Origin: Thalassotalea sp. ND16A
GTDB lineage: Bacteria; Pseudomonadota; Gammaproteobacteria; Enterobacterales; Alteromonadaceae
Assembly (NCBI RefSeq): GCF_000764205.1
Contig: NZ_JQDZ01000034.1
Span: forward strand, 1 to 64,000
Reading direction: 5' to 3'
Length of the DNA stretch: 64,000 nucleotides
Part shown: positions 11,501-19,844 of the stretch, one piece after another
How positions within the stretch are numbered: the first letter of the stretch is position 1
How the letters are laid out: the number at the start of each line of letters is the position of its first letter
Notes under the pieces: generated by a model
Told to the model about the DNA's origin: nothing
The model's input: the letters and a program-made list of their open reading frames with translations, nothing else
Database searches by the model: none
Made by a program: the position numbers and the translations under genes

Positions 11501-11638
11501 TTAGGGGTAGTTATTTTTGCTGGTGTATCGTTAGCAACAATGTTTACCTTATTTATCGTGCCGGGTGCCTATTACTGGCTTTGCCGAAATACTAAATCAC
11601 CAGAATACATAGCCAGACAAATAGAACAAAACAGCTAA
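8558..11638 (+). CDS. RND multidrug efflux permease (AcrB/MexB-like, HAE1 type)
   Basis: Inner-membrane proton antiporter of 1026 aa, full length for the family. Starts ILSDLSVKRPVFATVLNLLI as typical. The two conserved proton-relay aspartates are in LAIGLVVDDSIVVLENIYRRIE in TM4. Two large periplasmic loops and the second TM bundle (FGLALLITYLVLAAQFESF, IGLAAKNGILIVEFANQLRDAG) are intact. It forms an operon with the adaptor gene. A Gly/Arg-rich patch (MRGGIGGRRGGGRP) is seen in the second periplasmic loop. Substrate cannot be predicted from sequence. No local regulator gene is present. Confidence 0.93.
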   Translation: MILSDLSVKRPVFATVLNLLIITFGIVAFLLLPLREYPDTDKPVVTVSTKYSGASAAIVETKITQILEDKISGIAGVKNINSTSRDGRSSIQIEFENDREIDDAANDVRDKISSSLRRLPEQADPPEVQKASDDGDVIAWFTLTSDVFNTLELTDYANRYIVDRFAVVNGVAEIRVGGGRTYAMKITLNRQAMAARGITVNDIEDTLKAENVELPAGDIKSVDRVFNVRVARSYKTDVDFANMVITRGENNTLVRLGDIAEVKIASEDVETMFKGNGRNMVGLGIIKQSTANTIDVVEAARAELEEVKLNLPAGTTITPSYDSSIFIKESISEVYNTLGIAMLMVVLVIFVFLGNIRATLIPAVTVPVALIGSMIALSALGFSINLLTLLALVLAIGLVVDDSIVVLENIYRRIENGEKPLMAAYHGGREVAFAVVATTMVLVAVFVPLIFLAGDIGRLFTEFALAIAAAVIFSSVTALSLTPMMCSKLLKHRQRSSSFGQLLDKGFAKLEASYANSLRSVIKQPWMIVLVMLLAFASLWTIFDKLPSEYAPKEDRGGAFLIMSGAEGASYANNSANMKKIEEKLLRHYHQGTLQRVIVRVPGFGGTGGIAIIGLPSWHQREISTFDFINDFNRELASITDVRAFAMMRGGIGGRRGGGRPIGFVLQGNSYEELARWRDIILTRAQENPNIISLETDYKETSPQFLINIDRARAADLGVSVGDIGTTLETMLGKRRVTTYVERGEEYDVILEGDENEYRSPSSIDNIYVRSKATDQLVAMSNLISLEEGARAKELRRYNRLKSITISGNVADGYTLGEALDYLNEIVKQELPVEAAVDYSGQSQKLKEGASSMLMIFGLALLITYLVLAAQFESFIHPFVIMLTVPLALVGALAGLYAMGMSLNIYSQIGIVMLIGLAAKNGILIVEFANQLRDAGEEFTDAIIKGSQQRLRPIVMTSFTTVMSSIPLVIAVGPGAESRMVLGVVIFAGVSLATMFTLFIVPGAYYWLCRNTKSPEYIARQIEQNS

Positions 11639-11852
11639 CTTAAATCGCAAAGCAAAGCGGTAAACATACGAGTAGTTCTGAGCGAGTTATTCGTATGAAG
11701 CAGGCACCTGACCTGAACTAACTAAGTATGGTTTAATTCAGGACTAAATGATTATAATGAGCGATATAGAGTCATTCACAACGTTCACTTTTTCGCATAA
11801 CTGACACTCAAATTTTGTTCAATTACAATGTCATCAACAAATCTGGCAAAGC

Positions 11853-12764
11853 TTATTTGAAATATTCTTTTTTATCTTGGTAGGCTTTTCTAAAATATTC
11901 CACCAGTAACTTAAGCTTTTTATCAGGTTGGCGTGTTTTTGGGTACACCGCATAAATACCTAAGTCTTTTGCAGTTTTTCCGGTTAAAATTGATACCAGT
12001 CTGCCAGCAACTAAATCTTCATGAACCAATGCCTTGGGTAAATAGGCAATACCAAAGTGAGATAATGCAGCTTGGCTAAGTGAATTTAGGTTATTCGAGC
12101 GAAAGCGTCCTTTGAGCTGTACAAAGTACTCTTTGCCATCCTCTTTAAAGCTCCATTGTTCAGAGCCTGCACCTTCATATTTATAGATTAAACAACTATG
12201 CTCGCTTAATTCTTGAGGTATTTTGGGTGTACCATTATTTTTTAAATATTCAGGGCTTGCACATACCACCCAATCAGAATCGATTAAACGTTGTGCCACT
12301 AATGTAGAGTCTTCTAAGTGTGCGGTTCGAATGGCAAGATCATAACCTTGTTCAATAATATTAACTAAACGGTTATTTACAGTCAGTTCAACATTGACGT
12401 TTGGATAATCGTGACAAAACTGAGCTAATGCCTCACTTAATACTAGCCGAGCAGACACCACCGGCATTGTTAATTTTATCGTGCCTCGAACATCTTTGCT
12501 GTAGCCAGTTATAGCATCTTCGGCTTCTTGAACAGCAAGTTTAGCCAACCGGGCCTTACCATAAAAAGTCTTTCCTGCGTCGGTTAAACTTAGCTTGCGC
12601 GTTGTTCGATAAAGCAGCTGCGTATTCAATTCACGTTCTAACCGCGCAATTCTTTTACTGACAACAGAGTTAGTTAAATTTAGTTGTTCTGCAACTTTGC
12701 TAAATGTTCCTGCCTCAACAACCATAACGAATAAAATCAAATCATCTGCTTTTGCTACCATCAT
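11853..12764 (-). CDS. LysR-family regulator next to lactate genes
   Basis: 303-aa LysR-type transcriptional regulator. The N-terminal winged HTH (residues 5-64, FSKVAEQLNLTNSVVSKRIARLE) precedes a periplasmic-binding-like effector domain (residues 90-295, with FRSNNLNSLSQAALSHFGIAYLPK). The domain arrangement resembles the CrgA/DmlR-like branch. Two adjacent ATGs exist; the second (12761) is better spaced from AGGTGA, so the protein may be one residue shorter. It is divergent from the lactate permease, the usual arrangement for a regulator of the neighbouring operon, so it likely responds to lactate or a related acid (inference). Confidence 0.85.
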   Translation of the reverse strand: MMVAKADDLILFVMVVEAGTFSKVAEQLNLTNSVVSKRIARLERELNTQLLYRTTRKLSLTDAGKTFYGKARLAKLAVQEAEDAITGYSKDVRGTIKLTMPVVSARLVLSEALAQFCHDYPNVNVELTVNNRLVNIIEQGYDLAIRTAHLEDSTLVAQRLIDSDWVVCASPEYLKNNGTPKIPQELSEHSCLIYKYEGAGSEQWSFKEDGKEYFVQLKGRFRSNNLNSLSQAALSHFGIAYLPKALVHEDLVAGRLVSILTGKTAKDLGIYAVYPKTRQPDKKLKLLVEYFRKAYQDKKEYFK

Positions 12765-12933
12765 TTCACCTATTTGATTATGTCATAAAAGGAAAAAAAC
12801 AATATCATTAATGCCAATATATTAATAGTGTAAATAGATGTAAATTAAATGTAACGATTATATGTGCATTGCTATAAGCCATAGTTCGTATGGGGACAGA
12901 TACAAATATATTAAAACAAAATTGGAGGTAAAT
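12765..12933. promoter_or_regulatory. Divergent promoter region lysR / lldP
   Basis: 169 AT-rich nt between divergent genes, with repeated ATTAAT and TGTAAAT/TGTAAC segments around 12815-12855. It must hold both promoters and probably the LysR operator. I cannot assign a specific T-N11-A box with confidence. Confidence 0.5.
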
Positions 12934-14643
12934 ATGAATGAGTGGACTTACGGACTTTTGGCACTTTTGCCAATCGCTATATCAGCAATATTGCTAATTG
13001 GTCTTCAGTGGCCGGCCAAACGAGCAATGCCAGTAACACTTATTGTGACAGTGATATTAGCATTGTTTGTATGGGATATGTCAGCAACAAGGGTTTCAGC
13101 TTCAGTTATTCAGGGGTTGATGGTTACTGTGTCGGTGCTTTGGATAATCTTTGGGGCAATATTCTTATTAAATACATTAAAACAAACTGGCGCTATTCAA
13201 GTGATCAGAAAAGGCTTTACTCAGGTATCTCCTGACCGTCGTATTCAAGCTATTATTGTTGCTTGGTGCTTTGGTACTTTTATCGAAGGTGCCTCTGGTT
13301 TTGGTACGCCTGCCGCTATTGCAGCCCCTTTACTTGTTGCTGTTGGCTTTCCTGCACTGGCCGCTGTCGTAATAGGTATGATGATCCAAAGTACGCCTGT
13401 ATCATTTGGCGCTATTGGAACCCCTATCGTTATTGGTGTTACTAATGGCTTAGACACCAGCACTATTGGTGCCCAACTTGTAGATAAAGGCAGTAGCTGG
13501 GAAGCATTTTTACAATTGATCACCAATGAAGTTGCTATTACTCACGCCATTGTTGGTACCTTAATGCCATTACTTATGGCGGTGATGTTAACAAGATTTT
13601 TTGGTAAAAATAAACGTTGGAGAGAAGGGTTAGAGATCTTACCTTTTGCTCTGTTTGCAGGTCTGGCGTTCACTGTGCCATATGCATTAACGGGTATGTT
13701 TCTAGGCCCAGAATTCCCATCTTTATTAGGCGGCCTTATTAGCATGGTGATCGTAGTATCTGCCGCTAAAAAAGGATTGTTTATGCCAAAAACACCATGG
13801 GAATTTGCCGATAAAGCCACATGGCCGAAAACCTGGCTTGGTACTTTAGTTATCAATAAAGATCAAGACACCGCACCAAGTAAGCATATTTCAGCTTTAT
13901 CTGCATGGATGCCTTATGTATTAGTGTCGGTGTTGTTGGTTTGCTCACGCGTGTTTGCTGAATTTAAGTCTATATTGGTCGATTTTGGTGTTTCATGGTC
14001 AAGTATTTTGGGCGAGTCAGGTATTAGCGCAGGAATAAGTCCGCTCTACCTACCTGGAGGATTACTGGTCATTGCTGCTATCTTCGCTGCCTTTTTGCAT
14101 TGCCGAGGAGCGGGTAGTATAAAAGCGCTAGGCGCAGCTAGCAAAGCTTCATTTAGAACCGTGATTGGCGCTGGTTTTGTTTTAATGTTTACCATACCTA
14201 TGGTAAGAATTTTCATCAACTCAGGTGTTAACTTATCAGATATTCCTAGCATGCCGATGGCTGGTGCTGATTTATTTGCCAGTACTTTTGGTGCTGCTTT
14301 TCCACTGATTAGTCCTTTAATTGGTGCGTTAGGTGCTTTTATTGCCGGTTCTAATACCGTATCAAATATGATGTTTAGTCAATTTCAATTTGAAGCCGCG
14401 AATACATTGCAAATTTCCACGGCGATGATGGTATCTACTCAAGCGGTTGGCGCTGCGGCCGGGAACATGATCGCCATTCATAATGTTGTTGCCGCTTCAG
14501 CTACGGTTGGCTTGTTAGGGCAAGAAGGCGCGATATTACGCAAAACTATGATCCCGACGGCTTATTACCTACTAGCAGCAGGCATTATCGCCATGGTTGC
14601 AGTATACGGATTGAATATCACAGACCCGCTTTTAGGCTACTGA
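12934..14643 (+). CDS. lldP: L-lactate permease, LldP/LctP family
   Basis: Proton-coupled lactate (and probably glycolate) importer in the inner membrane, about 569 aa with 12-14 hydrophobic segments. Family signatures: CFGTFIEGASGFGTPAAIAAPLLVA, TPVSFGAIGTPIVIGV, ALGAFIAGSNTVSNMMF and AVGAAAGNMIAIHNVVAA. The reading frame extends upstream to 12862, but ATG 12934 has a perfect GGAGG at 12924-12928 and gives the normal N-terminus MNEWTYGLLALLP. It is the first gene of an operon with the D-lactate dehydrogenase 35 nt downstream. Confidence 0.93.
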   Translation: MNEWTYGLLALLPIAISAILLIGLQWPAKRAMPVTLIVTVILALFVWDMSATRVSASVIQGLMVTVSVLWIIFGAIFLLNTLKQTGAIQVIRKGFTQVSPDRRIQAIIVAWCFGTFIEGASGFGTPAAIAAPLLVAVGFPALAAVVIGMMIQSTPVSFGAIGTPIVIGVTNGLDTSTIGAQLVDKGSSWEAFLQLITNEVAITHAIVGTLMPLLMAVMLTRFFGKNKRWREGLEILPFALFAGLAFTVPYALTGMFLGPEFPSLLGGLISMVIVVSAAKKGLFMPKTPWEFADKATWPKTWLGTLVINKDQDTAPSKHISALSAWMPYVLVSVLLVCSRVFAEFKSILVDFGVSWSSILGESGISAGISPLYLPGGLLVIAAIFAAFLHCRGAGSIKALGAASKASFRTVIGAGFVLMFTIPMVRIFINSGVNLSDIPSMPMAGADLFASTFGAAFPLISPLIGALGAFIAGSNTVSNMMFSQFQFEAANTLQISTAMMVSTQAVGAAAGNMIAIHNVVAASATVGLLGQEGAILRKTMIPTAYYLLAAGIIAMVAVYGLNITDPLLGY

Positions 14644-14678
14644 GTAAACCATAGCTTGGTAAAAATATAGGTTATATT

Positions 14679-17537
14679 ATGGCTGTAAACGAACATTTTC
14701 TAACAGACGTACGAGCAATACTGTCAAAGGAACAAATCATTGACGATATCACTCGACGACGTGCATTTGGCACAGACGCTAGTTTTTATCAATTAGTGCC
14801 ACAACTGGTACTGCAGATAGCCAATGAGCAACAAATGCAGCAAGTCATTGAATCGGCTAATCAACATCTTGTTGCCGTTACCTTTAGAGCGGCAGGAACC
14901 AGTTTGTCTGGTCAGGCAATTACTGATTCGGTGTTGCTTATGTTAACTAATGACTGGACCGATTATCAAATAAGCCAAGATGGTCAGTTGATTCGTTTAC
15001 AACCCGGTATCATTGGCGCAGATGCCAATAGACATTTGCACCCCTTTGAACGTAAATTAGGTCCTGATCCCGCCTCAATAAATACCTGTAAAATAGGTGG
15101 TATAGCTGCCAACAATGCTTCAGGTATGTGCTGTGGGGTCAGTAAAAACAGTTATTTTAGTCTTGCCGATATGACGTTAATACTGGCTGACGGTACATTA
15201 GTAAATAGCGCTGACACTGACAGCTTAGCGGCTTTTAAACTAAGCCATAAATCGATGCTTAATGAGCTCGGCTCGTTAGCACAACAGGTTAAAGAAAATA
15301 CTACCTTAAAGGCACTCATAGAACACAAATATCGCCTAAAAAACACCACAGGTTATGCCATTAATGCCTTGGTGGATTATCATGATCCTGTCGATATTTT
15401 ATTACATTTGATGATTGGCTCAGAAGGAACTTTAGGTTTTATTGCTGATATTACCTATAAAACCGTGCCCGATCATCAACACAAAGCCAGTGGTTTGTTT
15501 TCATTTGTAAGTGCTAAACAAGCCTGTTTAGCAGTGACCGCTCTTAGCTTATGTCCAGTTGACGCTGTCGAGTTAATGGACCAACGGGCTTTAAACTCGG
15601 TTAAAGGTAAAGATGGCTTACCTGAAAGGTTTTGTGATCAACCAGATGATACTACGGCATTATTGATAGAAACCCGAGGGCAGACGGCAGAAGAATTACA
15701 ACAACACATAGCAAAAATCGAACAAGTTATCGCATCTTTTGCGCCGATCGAAGCAATTGATTTCACCACCGATGAACGAATATCAACGCAGTTATGGGCG
15801 ATTCGCAAAGCGACTTTTCCGGCAGTAGGTGCCTTACGAGAAACCGGCACTACAGTTATCATCGAAGATGTTTCGTTCCCTATTGATAAACTTGCCGCTG
15901 GTATTGTGCGCTTGCATGAGCTATTCGATCACTTTGGTTATCAAGAAGCCATAATATTTGGCCATGCATTAGCCGGAAATTTACATTTTGTTTTTACACA
16001 ATCGTTTGAAAGCCCTGAAGAAATTCAGCGCTACGATAACTTTATGCATAAAGTGGCTAACTTGGTCGCGGTAGAATTTGGTGGCTCCCTTAAAGCTGAA
16101 CATGGCACTGGCCGTAATATGGCACCCTTTGTAGAATTAGAATGGGGGCAAGCGGCATACGAAGTGATGCATAGCATTAAACAGATAGTAGATCCGCAGG
16201 GCATTTTAAACCCAGGAGTCATTCTAAATAACGACCCAAATGCTCACATTAAAAACCTGAAACTGATGCCAAAAGCCGATCCTATAGTCGATAAATGTAT
16301 CGAATGTGGTTTTTGTGAACCGGTCTGTCCATCTAAAGAATTCAGCTTAACGCCAAGGCAGCGCATTGCCATATGGCGCAGAATACAGCAACTTAACCAT
16401 CAACAGACTATGAGTAAGGCAGAGCTGGCTGAGCACAAGGAATTGCAAAAGAGTTATCAACATTTAGGTATCGATAGCTGCGCGGCTACGGGGTTGTGTG
16501 CAGAGCGCTGCCCGGTAGGTATTAACACTGGCGATTTAATAAGAAAACTTAGAGGACAAAAGCTCGGAAAAGTTGGCCATATTATTGCCAAATGGTCTGC
16601 GGATCATTTCTCAGGAGTAAGTAAAGGAGCGGCAATAGCATTTACTTTAAATGGTAAAATAACAAAACTTTTGGGTAATAATACCGTTGATCACATTGGC
16701 GCGGCTGCGTACCGTTTTAGTGGCAAGGCGTTACCGTTATGGCATTCAAAATGGCCAGCAAAAGCACATGTTCTTACATCGTCAACTGATGAAAAAAATA
16801 GTACTGTACAGATAGAAAGCAATACCACACCTAAAGTAATATTTTTTGCCAGTTGCGCCAGCCGCACAATGGGGCCAAGTGTTAGTAATAAAGATAATCG
16901 TAGCTTAACGCAAGTTGCACATTCAGTTTTTACTAAGGCTGGTTATCAAGTTATAACGCCAAGTAAATCAGCTGATTTATGTTGTGGTATGCCCTTTCAT
17001 AGTAAAGGCGCAGCAGATATTGCTAACAGCAAAGGCCAGCAATTACTTGCACAATTATCATCATTAAGTAACAACGGGGAAATACCGATTGTTTTCGATA
17101 CTAGTCCCTGTAATTTACGGGTAAAAGAAATAGGCACCGAGTTACCCATTTTTGAGCTAACCGAATTTTGCGCTAAATTTTTACTTAATAAACTCAATAT
17201 TAAGCCCAAGCAAGCCCCCGTTGCCTTGCATATTACTTGTAGTAGCCAAAAAGCAGGAATAGCAGACACCTTAAGGGATATTGCCAACGCTTGTGCTAAA
17301 GAGGTTATTGAGCCTGCTGATATTACATGCTGTGGCTATGCCGGCGACAAGGGCATGTTTATGCCAGAGCTGAACAAAAGCGCACTGGCCCCGTTAGCAA
17401 AACAAGTCGCCGGATGCGAGCAAGGCTATAGTAACAGTAGAACCTGCGAAATTGGCCTGTCGAAAAACAGTGACGTAGATTATCAGTCGCTTATTTATTT
17501 GTTGGATGAAGTGAGTGAGTCGGTTTTAAAGCTATAA
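14679..17537 (+). CDS. dld: FAD/Fe-S D-lactate dehydrogenase (Dld-II type)
   Basis: A 952-aa fusion oxidising D-lactate and passing electrons to the respiratory chain. An N-terminal FAD-binding PCMH domain (residues 30-260, RAAGTSLSGQAITDS, GPDPASINTCKIGGIAANNASGM) is followed by the FAD-oxidase C domain, with FGHALAGNLHFVF and GSLKAEHGTGRNMAPFVE. Next come two ferredoxin-like clusters, CIECGFCEPVCP and CAATGLCAERCP, and two CCG domains (DLCCGMPFHSKG, DITCCGYAGDKGM). This matches the lactate-linked enzyme of Shewanella rather than E. coli Dld. Co-operonic with lldP. YdiJ-like 2-hydroxyglutarate or glycolate oxidases share this fold, but the context favours lactate. Confidence 0.9.
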   Translation: MAVNEHFLTDVRAILSKEQIIDDITRRRAFGTDASFYQLVPQLVLQIANEQQMQQVIESANQHLVAVTFRAAGTSLSGQAITDSVLLMLTNDWTDYQISQDGQLIRLQPGIIGADANRHLHPFERKLGPDPASINTCKIGGIAANNASGMCCGVSKNSYFSLADMTLILADGTLVNSADTDSLAAFKLSHKSMLNELGSLAQQVKENTTLKALIEHKYRLKNTTGYAINALVDYHDPVDILLHLMIGSEGTLGFIADITYKTVPDHQHKASGLFSFVSAKQACLAVTALSLCPVDAVELMDQRALNSVKGKDGLPERFCDQPDDTTALLIETRGQTAEELQQHIAKIEQVIASFAPIEAIDFTTDERISTQLWAIRKATFPAVGALRETGTTVIIEDVSFPIDKLAAGIVRLHELFDHFGYQEAIIFGHALAGNLHFVFTQSFESPEEIQRYDNFMHKVANLVAVEFGGSLKAEHGTGRNMAPFVELEWGQAAYEVMHSIKQIVDPQGILNPGVILNNDPNAHIKNLKLMPKADPIVDKCIECGFCEPVCPSKEFSLTPRQRIAIWRRIQQLNHQQTMSKAELAEHKELQKSYQHLGIDSCAATGLCAERCPVGINTGDLIRKLRGQKLGKVGHIIAKWSADHFSGVSKGAAIAFTLNGKITKLLGNNTVDHIGAAAYRFSGKALPLWHSKWPAKAHVLTSSTDEKNSTVQIESNTTPKVIFFASCASRTMGPSVSNKDNRSLTQVAHSVFTKAGYQVITPSKSADLCCGMPFHSKGAADIANSKGQQLLAQLSSLSNNGEIPIVFDTSPCNLRVKEIGTELPIFELTEFCAKFLLNKLNIKPKQAPVALHITCSSQKAGIADTLRDIANACAKEVIEPADITCCGYAGDKGMFMPELNKSALAPLAKQVAGCEQGYSNSRTCEIGLSKNSDVDYQSLIYLLDEVSESVLKL

Positions 17538-17961
17538 AAATCAATTTCCTTATATAAAAACGCGAATAATTACATTCTATTGATGTGTATTTAAGTGCTC
17601 AATATTTTATTTATTGTGTTGAGCGCTACCTGCACTTTTCTTGCCTTTGACATCTAAACACTCCTATTTCAATAACACGAAAGTCTATCGATTCTACTCT
17701 ACTCTTGTCTAAAACTACAGGCCTACTACTTTAACGACCAGTTTATTTACCCATCGTCCGCACAACCGCCCTTTACATACGATCTAATCAAATAACACCC
17801 GATAATCTTTAGCAAAACAATGAATATAGGGGGGAATTTTTCTAATTTTTTATTGTGACGATTTTGGAAGAAGTGTTACCCATTATATCGATTTATCTTA
17901 TCAATAATTCCCTCTACATTAACTAACAAGGTAAATGTTTTGTTAACTAGTAGGGGGAAAG
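17538..17961. other. Intergenic region upstream of the porin gene
   Basis: 424 nt without a gene. A weak hairpin GCTCAA/TTGAGC (17597-17624) may help end the lactate operon but lacks a T-tract. A G-run (GGGGGG near 17829) and the strong Shine-Dalgarno TAGGGGGAAAG just before the porin ATG are visible. The porin promoter is presumably in the AT-rich final 130 nt. Confidence 0.4.
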
Positions 17962-19086
17962 ATGAATCATAAAAATTATAAAATATCGGTAATAGCATTA
18001 GTACTGGCCGCGAGCTTTAATGCCCATGCAGATATCGAGTTAGTATCGAGTGTGGTAAACGAAAAAGAAGTTAAAGTATCTATTGGTGGGTATGCAAAAG
18101 TTGATGTTCGCCATGTTGATGGCGACATAGCCTATCAAGATTACTGGGTAGCTAATTTTCCATCTGGAAAGGCAGTAGAAACCTCTCATACAGGCTTTAA
18201 TGTTAAAGAGTCACGCCTTAACTTTAAAATGTCGCATGGTGATGTATCTGCCTTTGTAGAGTTTGATATGTATGGCGGTGACGGTAATGAAGTGGTAAGC
18301 AACTCTTCAAATCCAAGATTACGTCATTATACTATTACCTATAAAGATTGGTTGGTTGGCCAAACGTGGACAACATTTATGCCGCTTCATGCACTACCTG
18401 AAGCGCTAGATTTTGGTGGCCCACATGTCGGTGAAGTATTCATTAGACAAACACAAGTTCGATATACCAAAGGCGCATGGCAATTTTCGATTGAAAATCC
18501 AGAGACAAACGGCGATGGTGACATTGGCTCTCCTGCAAGCGCAGTAGGCTTAACCGGTGATGAAGCAGATAAAGACGAATCGGTGCCAGATTTTGTTGTT
18601 AGGTACAACCACAATACTGACTGGGGTACGTTATCAATAGGTACTTTATTTAGACAAGTTGACCAAGGTGGTATCGATGAATTTGCAGTTGCTGCCAATA
18701 TTGCCGGTAAAATCAAAACGTTCGGCAAAGATGATTTGCGTTTTCAAGTAACTTTTGGCGAGCCTGGACGATACGCTGCTGCAGGTTTAACACCTGATAT
18801 TGTTACGAGTAGTAAAACAGATAAAACTGTGGTTGAGTCAACGATCGCTTATACCCTTGCTTATCGTCACTTTTGGAATGAATCATTAAGAAGTACAGTT
18901 TTCTATGGTGCCGCTGAAACTGATGAGTTAGCTAGGAAACGTGCACATTGGGGAGTTAATTTATTAACAAATATCACCTCAGAACTTACCGCCGGTGTTG
19001 AATTTGGTAACTATTCCATCAGTGATAATGGCATGGAAGAGATTGACTCTAATTATTTGCAAATATCTGCTACTTATAAATTCTAG
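17962..19086 (+). CDS. DcaP-like outer-membrane porin
   Basis: 374-aa beta-barrel protein with a signal peptide ending at HA/DI (about residue 23), amphipathic strands throughout and a C-terminal phenylalanine (ISATYKF) as needed for BAM assembly. VSIGGYAKVDVRH, LRHYTITYKDWLVGQTWTTFM and the DFGGPHVGEVFIRQ segment resemble DcaP-family trimeric porins that admit dicarboxylates and other small organic anions. The start has a strong GGGGGA ribosome site. It is downstream of the lactate operon but separated by 424 nt, so it is its own unit; a role in letting organic acids across the outer membrane is inferred. Confidence 0.8.
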   Translation: MNHKNYKISVIALVLAASFNAHADIELVSSVVNEKEVKVSIGGYAKVDVRHVDGDIAYQDYWVANFPSGKAVETSHTGFNVKESRLNFKMSHGDVSAFVEFDMYGGDGNEVVSNSSNPRLRHYTITYKDWLVGQTWTTFMPLHALPEALDFGGPHVGEVFIRQTQVRYTKGAWQFSIENPETNGDGDIGSPASAVGLTGDEADKDESVPDFVVRYNHNTDWGTLSIGTLFRQVDQGGIDEFAVAANIAGKIKTFGKDDLRFQVTFGEPGRYAAAGLTPDIVTSSKTDKTVVESTIAYTLAYRHFWNESLRSTVFYGAAETDELARKRAHWGVNLLTNITSELTAGVEFGNYSISDNGMEEIDSNYLQISATYKF

Positions 19087-19412
19087 CAACTTAATTTCCT
19101 ATAAGGTGTAAACCAAAGGGTATGTTTAATTCAGCTTAAGCATACTCTTAATTTAATTACATTTTTTCCCAATACAAACCGTTAAATACTGCATATTTTA
19201 ATATGTTTGTTGAATTAGAAGTCAACAAATTGAAACGTTTAGGAAAATTTAAATGGTTTTTGAGTAAGTATAACGAGCCAATTAAGACTGGTAATAACCG
19301 TTGGCTGACTTCAGCTTTGCTCCACGTTTGGGCGTTACGACTGTCTGTTGTTGGTTGTGAGTTCAACTGGTGAATGCAACGCTATCCTTATAGTCGCTTA
19401 AGGAACGTTGAC
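19087..19412. other. Non-coding stretch between porin and IS30 remnant
   Basis: Holds the porin hairpin (19120-19145) and AT-rich sequence. A 69-codon open frame on the minus strand has no recognisable features and is not called. The left boundary of the IS30 remnant presumably lies somewhere in 19330-19412, but I could not identify a terminal inverted repeat. Confidence 0.4.
19120..19145 (+). terminator. Hairpin downstream of the porin gene
   Basis: 10-bp stem GTATGTTTAA / TTAAGCATAC (one G-U pair) with a 6-nt loop, 34 nt after the porin stop and followed by the weak T-rich tail TCTTAATTT. Confidence 0.55.
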
Positions 19413-19586
19413 ATGAAACAGAGAAAGCGCATCTACTACAATGCAGAACAAAGAGCACTAATATGGGATCGGTATCAAAGTGGAGACACCGCGCATGATA
19501 TAGCAAGGCTATTTGACCGATACCATTCTTCTATATTAGGTATTATTCATAAAACTGGTGGCTTTAGACCACCTGGTTTGGGTTGA
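19413..19586 (+). pseudogene. IS30-family transposase, N-terminal remnant
   Basis: An open frame whose first 50 residues are clearly the N-terminal helix-turn-helix of IS30-family transposases: MKQRKRIYYNAEQRALIWDR, then GDTAHDIARLFDRYHSSILG and GGFRPP. Family members continue with an Arg-rich linker, a second HTH and a DDE catalytic domain to about 320-350 aa. Here the frame stops after GGFRPPGLG, so about five sixths of the protein is missing. No DDE domain is visible nearby. It is therefore an inactive IS fragment; it could still bind DNA if expressed, but nothing suggests that. Confidence 0.75.
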
Positions 19587-19687
19587 TGCAAATACTCTTA
19601 AGTGTTTGAAAATAAAAACTGATCCTACATTAATTATAACATTCACACTTTACAAAGTTGTTATAAAACGATGGTTTACTATTACAG

Positions 19688-19713
19688 AAAAAAAGGGATC
19701 TAAAATAGATCCC
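19688..19713 (-). terminator. Terminator for pheA (minus strand)
   Basis: Stem GGGATCT / AGATCCC (19695-19701 with 19707-19713), followed on the minus strand by seven T residues (the A-run 19688-19694). It lies about 130 nt beyond the pheA stop. Confidence 0.8.
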
Positions 19714-19844
19714 AAATTTGTTATCAGCCCAATCAAAAGGTTGGCTCTTTTTACTTCATGGCAAACCACCAAGGGCGGTGTTAGGTTAGTAGCATGGAAG
19801 TGCTCATGTCCTACCGACAGGGCGCCTTTAAAGGCTATACCCAA

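Noticed and set aside
19157-19366. 69-codon minus-strand frame near the IS30 remnant
   Set aside because: No recognisable domain or ribosome site; composition looks like non-coding DNA.
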